From Phoronis australis (Eukaryota > Phoronida > Phoronidae): a stretch of DNA of 64,000 bases. Positions 60,280 to 64,000 of this stretch are shown piece by piece; the stretch's first letter is position 1; each line of letters begins with the position of its first letter. The position numbers and the translations under genes were made by a program. The notes below the pieces were generated by a model. The model did no database searches and was not told where the DNA came from. It saw only the letters and a list, made by a program, of their open reading frames with translations. Location of the stretch: NCBI GenBank assembly GCA_002633005.1, contig NMRA01000788.1, positions 64,001 through 128,000 of the forward strand. The letters are read 5' to 3'.

Positions 60280-62112
60280 CAGGGCTCGACGCTATTAAAA
60301 TCGCCAGGTCGCATTTTGCGACCTAGCCAAAATCCCAGGTCGCATTTTCAAAATCCAGCTCGCATTCGTAAATGCCAGGTCGCAAAATTTTCTCGCCATT
60401 TTTACGCACCAAAATAGATTTTTTAGATCATTGGGAAAATGTTTACATTATGCTCTTACCTGCAGCGTTAAATACTCACAAATTTTGGATCTCTCTGCTA
60501 CTGGCTGTCATCAAAGTCGTTAACGATTCAAACTAACTCGGGTAATGGCGAGTTTGCTCCTCAATACGGGAAAAGTAGGTCAATCACAAAACGATACGAA
60601 TGTCACTAGTGTTAATTTTCTTTCCGAGGTATAAAACAAAGCCGGGATTTGTTTTTACATATTGTGAAAAGACGTTTCTGAAAACTGAAGTTGTGTAAAA
60701 TGAAAGTGACACACCATATAAGCTGCGTGTCAATTTTAAACCACACGCGGTCGTTTGTAGTGCGCTATGATGGGCGCTAGCTTGAACTGTGGGCGCTTAA
60801 CACTTTAAAGGTAGGGAGTAGGCTTGTGCATGAGCATAGTCGTTAACCTCAGTGTTTGCGGTAATAAGATATTAAAGCGTTATAATTATACTATTTTGCG
60901 AGGCAAACTCCATCTAGTAGGGGTGGCTTTCTGGATATCGTTACCACCTACATTGTACCCTTTTAGCCACCCGGAATGATTTTGTTTTTAACTGTCCGCT
61001 TCAGCCGGAATAAGGTTGGTTCTATAGGAGTCTGAACATTTTACGGCGACGGTGGTTCGGGGAGCGAAAAGTTGCCGGGGGGTGTATAAACAGAAGAATA
61101 AAAATTTCGCTAACTTGAACCCCAAATGTCGCATCTAGTGCCAGTTTAGTTGCAATAGCTTGCTACGGGCATAGGGTTTACAGAACATCGACCTCTGGAA
61201 ACATCGGAACAGAAAACGTCAGAGGAATCTGAGTTCATTTTCAAATAAAGCAGAGCCAAGCCGGTATACTATTTCATTTAGGACTGTAGCTGTTCTTTGA
61301 AGTGGTGCGCACGCGTGAGTTCACGCACTTGAATCGCTGGAGTAGGCCTACACTTTACTCTGGCAACAACGTGTGAAAGACAAATCATATTTCGCGCGTA
61401 GCCCCAGAAACAAGTAAAGGGTTGAGAATTTCTTGGCAACTGAAAGTAAAGACGTGACCGTCATTTGGCGATTAATAAAGTTGTCATTTTCACTTTAGCT
61501 GTCTTAATACGATAAAAAGCAGCACATCTCAGTCTAAGTCACGATTGTCTGCCGCAACCGCTTGCGCGCTAACGGTGCCGCAGTGCGATATCAGGGATAT
61601 TGTCGTGGATATTTGGTACATGTAATAAGGACATCTAATATGAAAAATAAAAATTTTTGTCCACCACAAAGTTTGGTAAGTTGATCGCTTAAGAATTAGT
61701 AGAAACACCGTTGTTTTGTGAAGTTTTATCACCTGTCAAGCAGTGGCCCGAAACTTTCTTCGGCGAATCCGGGAATTTACAAAAGGGGCCGAAAGTGTTA
61801 GCCAATGAAACGCGTCAAAGATCGATTCTGCATATCCCATGTTCACGCGACTTGCTTACAAGTCATCGGGAGGGCTGTTCTCGGTTAGTGTTCTTTTGAA
61901 CTTGGATTTGGCAACAACCAAATAACGGTTGCATTAACAAGAGTTGCTTTGTATTTGCCAGGTATCTGCCAAGAAGAGTGAAAACTCAGCTCGCATTCGT
62001 TGGAAATTCCAGGTCGCATTTTGCGACTTGATACGAGCTGACAAAAATCTCAGCTCGCATTTCCAAATTTCAGGTCGCAAATGCGACCTGCAGCTCGTTA
62101 TGTCGAGCCCTG
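60280..62112. mobile_element. 1833-bp non-autonomous DNA transposon, CAGGGCTCGAC ends
   Basis: The exact 11-bp inverted ends CAGGGCTCGAC and GTCGAGCCCTG are flanked by CCTAT at 60275-60279 and 62113-62117. Both subterminal regions (about 60300-60395 and 61985-62095) carry repeated modules CAGGTCGCATTTTGCGACC and CAGCTCGCATT, arranged as short palindromes, which could be transposase-binding sites. CAGGG ends suggest hAT, some groups of which make 5-bp rather than 8-bp duplications. The interior is GC-richer than the flanks and has no long frame, so it is non-autonomous. Confidence 0.85.
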
Positions 62113-62349
62113 CCTATGTGTCATATTGTGTCCAAAATTGGTGTGGTTTTACTGTAGTCACACGAGTCAGCATTTATAAGCCAATCTAAGCTCGTTTAAA
62201 AATTTATGTAATAGTAAGGTGAATTTATTAAAAGCCCATGACCTGAAAGAAAAGACCCCAAGGCTTTCATAGGAATGTCTACTAGTGTGTAATTCCACCT
62301 CCAGAAGGTCACTCCATTTTTTGATAACTTAAAGGTAAATACTCTCAAC

Positions 62350-62471
62350 ATGACGTCCAAACTTCTCAGTCCAGTGACTAGACCTGCTGAACCCTATGAC
62401 CAGAGATTAAATCTTGTGGAAGAACTAAAATACATTGTGGATTGTAGTCATGAATATAACAACCAGATTCT
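62350..62471 (+). CDS. Orphan exon-like ORF, 40 codons ending at a splice donor
   Basis: From ATG 62350 (context CAACATGA) the frame reads MTSKLLSPVTRPAEPYDQRL, then NLVEELKYIVDCSHEYNNQI, to a strong donor CT|GTAAGT at 62472; the unspliced frame stops at TAA 62473. The composition is protein-like with a predicted amphipathic helix. It would leave phase 2, which does not fit the next exon at 63130: that joint hits TGA after 16 codons. So it is either the first exon of another nested gene, an alternative leader, or chance. I do not recognise the family. Confidence 0.35.
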
Positions 62472-62879
62472 GTAAGTTAGCAGTGTTGTCGCTTTCCTAT
62501 TTCTGACATTGTGACTCTCTTGTTCTTAGGAGTTTTGGTCAGTAGGAAAGTGTAAATCCTGGACTAAATCATTTGCAACTCCTCTCAAAGTAGGTGGATT
62601 AAATTGCAGAATTGTGAAATTCCGCTTCCGTGGCAAAGGCTAGTCCGGATGTAACTAGCAGTTGAATGAAGAATGGAATCACCTATGCCACCTGGTGTTA
62701 AAATCAGAGAAATAGTTTCTTCAAATTAGAACAGAAAATTTTTACTTCTTCAAAAATGCTCAACTAGAGCTAACAAAAAGAATTCTTTGCTTTGTTGTGT
62801 GAAAACTTTATATAGTGTGGCTAACATCATCAACAAACAAACAATGAAATTTTGAGCATATTTGGAAATACAGTGAGCA

Positions 62880-62945
62880 TTGGAAAATTGAAAAAATTAC
62901 ATTTTTGGCCATTATTTTTGTTCGAATGTTGAGAAAACTTTATCG
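62880..62945 (-). repeat. Dispersed repeat copy
   Basis: Reverse complement reads aaagttttctcaacattcga, then acaaaaataatggccaaaaatg and a T-rich tail, the family seen at 60066. Confidence 0.45.
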
Positions 62946-63129
62946 TACTCGGAATTAGTGGGAATGATAAGGAGAGTTGTGATGGAGTAATTGTATTAAA
63001 ACACTGAAGTTTACCTTATAGGGAAGCAACTGGACATGTTGTTACTGTGACCATCCAGCAGATTGCCATTTAGCATTCCATCGTAGAAATGCTCCATTGA
63101 AACACGTGACTGATTTTTTTAATTTTCAG

Positions 63130-63620
63130 GATTGGATATTGTGAGCATCCTAAATACTTCCTCATCAAAGAATGGTGAACTGTGGCTTACTGAAGATTTT
63201 GGTCCTAACATCATTCCCATTTCATTAACTGAAGACCTTCAGCTGAATTCAACAAACTTTCTGAAGTTTTTTATCCACGCCCAGCAGAGAGATAAGACTG
63301 CTGCATCCCTTCTCAGTATACAATCCCTTGTGGATAACAGAACATTTATACAGATAATATCTAATCTACACTACAACTTTCTAGTCGTTAAATTCTGTAG
63401 CAGCAATTGCAAAGTTGTCCACTCTGTGAAGTTCCAGCATATACTTGACCAGAATGAGCTCACCACATTCACAGTGACCATTCATAAACAAAATGTGGAG
63501 TTAGTCATAAACTGCATCAAGAGAATTGCCAAGACATTTCCCCAGCCATTTCCTTGGAATTTGTTTGACCGGGTTTCTGTACGCTTTGGATCAGACAAGT
63601 TTGGAAGAAAAAAGTTTTTG
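63130..63620 (+). CDS. Secreted TSPN/LamG-domain protein, exon 2 (NELL-like)
   Basis: Acceptor TTTTTTAATTTTCAG; the frame enters in phase 1 and runs 163 codons to TTTTTG|GTAAGT, phase 0. It begins GLDIVSILNTSSSKNGELWL and includes FFIHAQQRDKTAASLLSIQS, the block FCSSNCKVVHSVKF, ELTTFTVTIHKQNVELVINC and DRVSVRFGSDKFGRKKFL. The layout (LDIV start, 'xLLSIxSL', a 'TVTIHxxNVELVINC' strand with a Cys, then an 'xRFGxDKxGxKKFxG' strand) is that of the thrombospondin-N/laminin-G sandwich at the amino terminus of NELL proteins, thrombospondins and fibrillar collagens; the LDIV opening and paired Cys favour NELL. The rest of the gene lies beyond the window. One NTSS site could be N-glycosylated. Confidence 0.75.
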
Positions 63621-64000
63621 GTAAGTGTTAAAAATTGATTTTACGGTACCTAGTTGTTAGGTTTTACAAACTTGGCTCTGTTGTAACAAATGATGGAAAT
63701 TATACTATTGCCTGGGCCACCCGCGATCTAATCTTTATACTCGAAATCGAACTCGTTATTTTTGGCATTTTTGCTTATAGTTTTGTGCGAAGTCTAGGTA
63801 AAGGTTTATTATTCTGTGCCCAAGTACATTTTGGTTTACGTAAAGTACGTGGATGACTGTCTAATTCTAATTCGCATTTGATGACCCCAGGATTAAAGCT
63901 TTATGTTCAGTTAGTCTCAACTCTAAATCTCGAGTACTCGATTTTATCCCTTGGATCTAGGGATCGTGAAGTGCAAACTTGGAATAGAAACTTGTATACG
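63621..64000 (+). other. Start of the next intron, TSPN/LamG gene
   Basis: GTAAGT begins the intron. The open frame 63635-63856 has no recognisable domain and is taken as chance. Confidence 0.6.

Larger units (their letters stand above)
57295..63129 (+). other. First intron of the TSPN/LamG gene (5.8 kb)
   Basis: GTTTGT...AATTTTCAG borders. It contains the 1833-bp element at 60280-62112, a dispersed-repeat copy at 60066-60180 (+) and another at 62880-62945 (-), and an orphan exon-like ORF at 62350. Nothing else was recognised from 57300 to 60060. Confidence 0.65.

Overview
The window is animal (metazoan) nuclear DNA. It is AT-rich, has no long uninterrupted reading frames, and its coding information sits in short exons with GT/AG borders and conserved phases. 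The one gene that can be read end to end is synaptotagmin-1 on the + strand (CDS 25501-47897, nine coding exons per transcript, 423 residues). The form of the protein (a VQPDLEEL linker, an acidic NMEDNEDAES stretch, Glu at the last C2B calcium-ligand position, a short ELPEKS tail) is of invertebrate type and looks most like spiralian (molluscan) Syt1 as I remember it. I cannot name the species, and an ambulacrarian or cephalochordate is not excluded.

Layout. 1-25473: noncoding sequence upstream of the first Syt1 coding exon, probably 5' UTR intron(s) and flank, packed with decayed DNA transposons. These include a TTAA-flanked element with a broken THAP domain (3361-4402), several fold-back elements (6386-6812, 8760-9489, 9740-10441), a degenerate tandem array of about 150-bp units with a hAT-type MITE nested in it (15600-17110), and an orphan exon-like ORF at 20341. 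25501-47897: Syt1. Two features stand out. A 58-bp minisatellite (32014-32531) repeats the 3' splice site of the transmembrane exon eight times before the real one. Two tandem 134-nt versions of the first C2B loop/polybasic exon (43435-43568 and 44187-44320) can only be used one at a time without breaking the frame. 47898-about 51740: probable Syt1 3' UTR and flank. 52390-56000: a cluster of small inverted-repeat elements. 57201-end: the first two coding exons of a secreted protein with a thrombospondin-N/laminin-G-like domain, resembling the NELL amino terminus. Its 5.8-kb first intron holds an 1833-bp element with CAGGGCTCGAC ends and another orphan exon-like ORF.

Syt1 would act as the vesicle calcium sensor for exocytosis; the second gene would make a secreted glycoprotein. 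Nothing in the window links the two functionally. Two runs of N (19533-19559 and 46373-46377) sit inside homopolymers and are assembly gaps. Most of the remaining sequence is intronic or intergenic, with dispersed degenerate repeats and no detectable gene.
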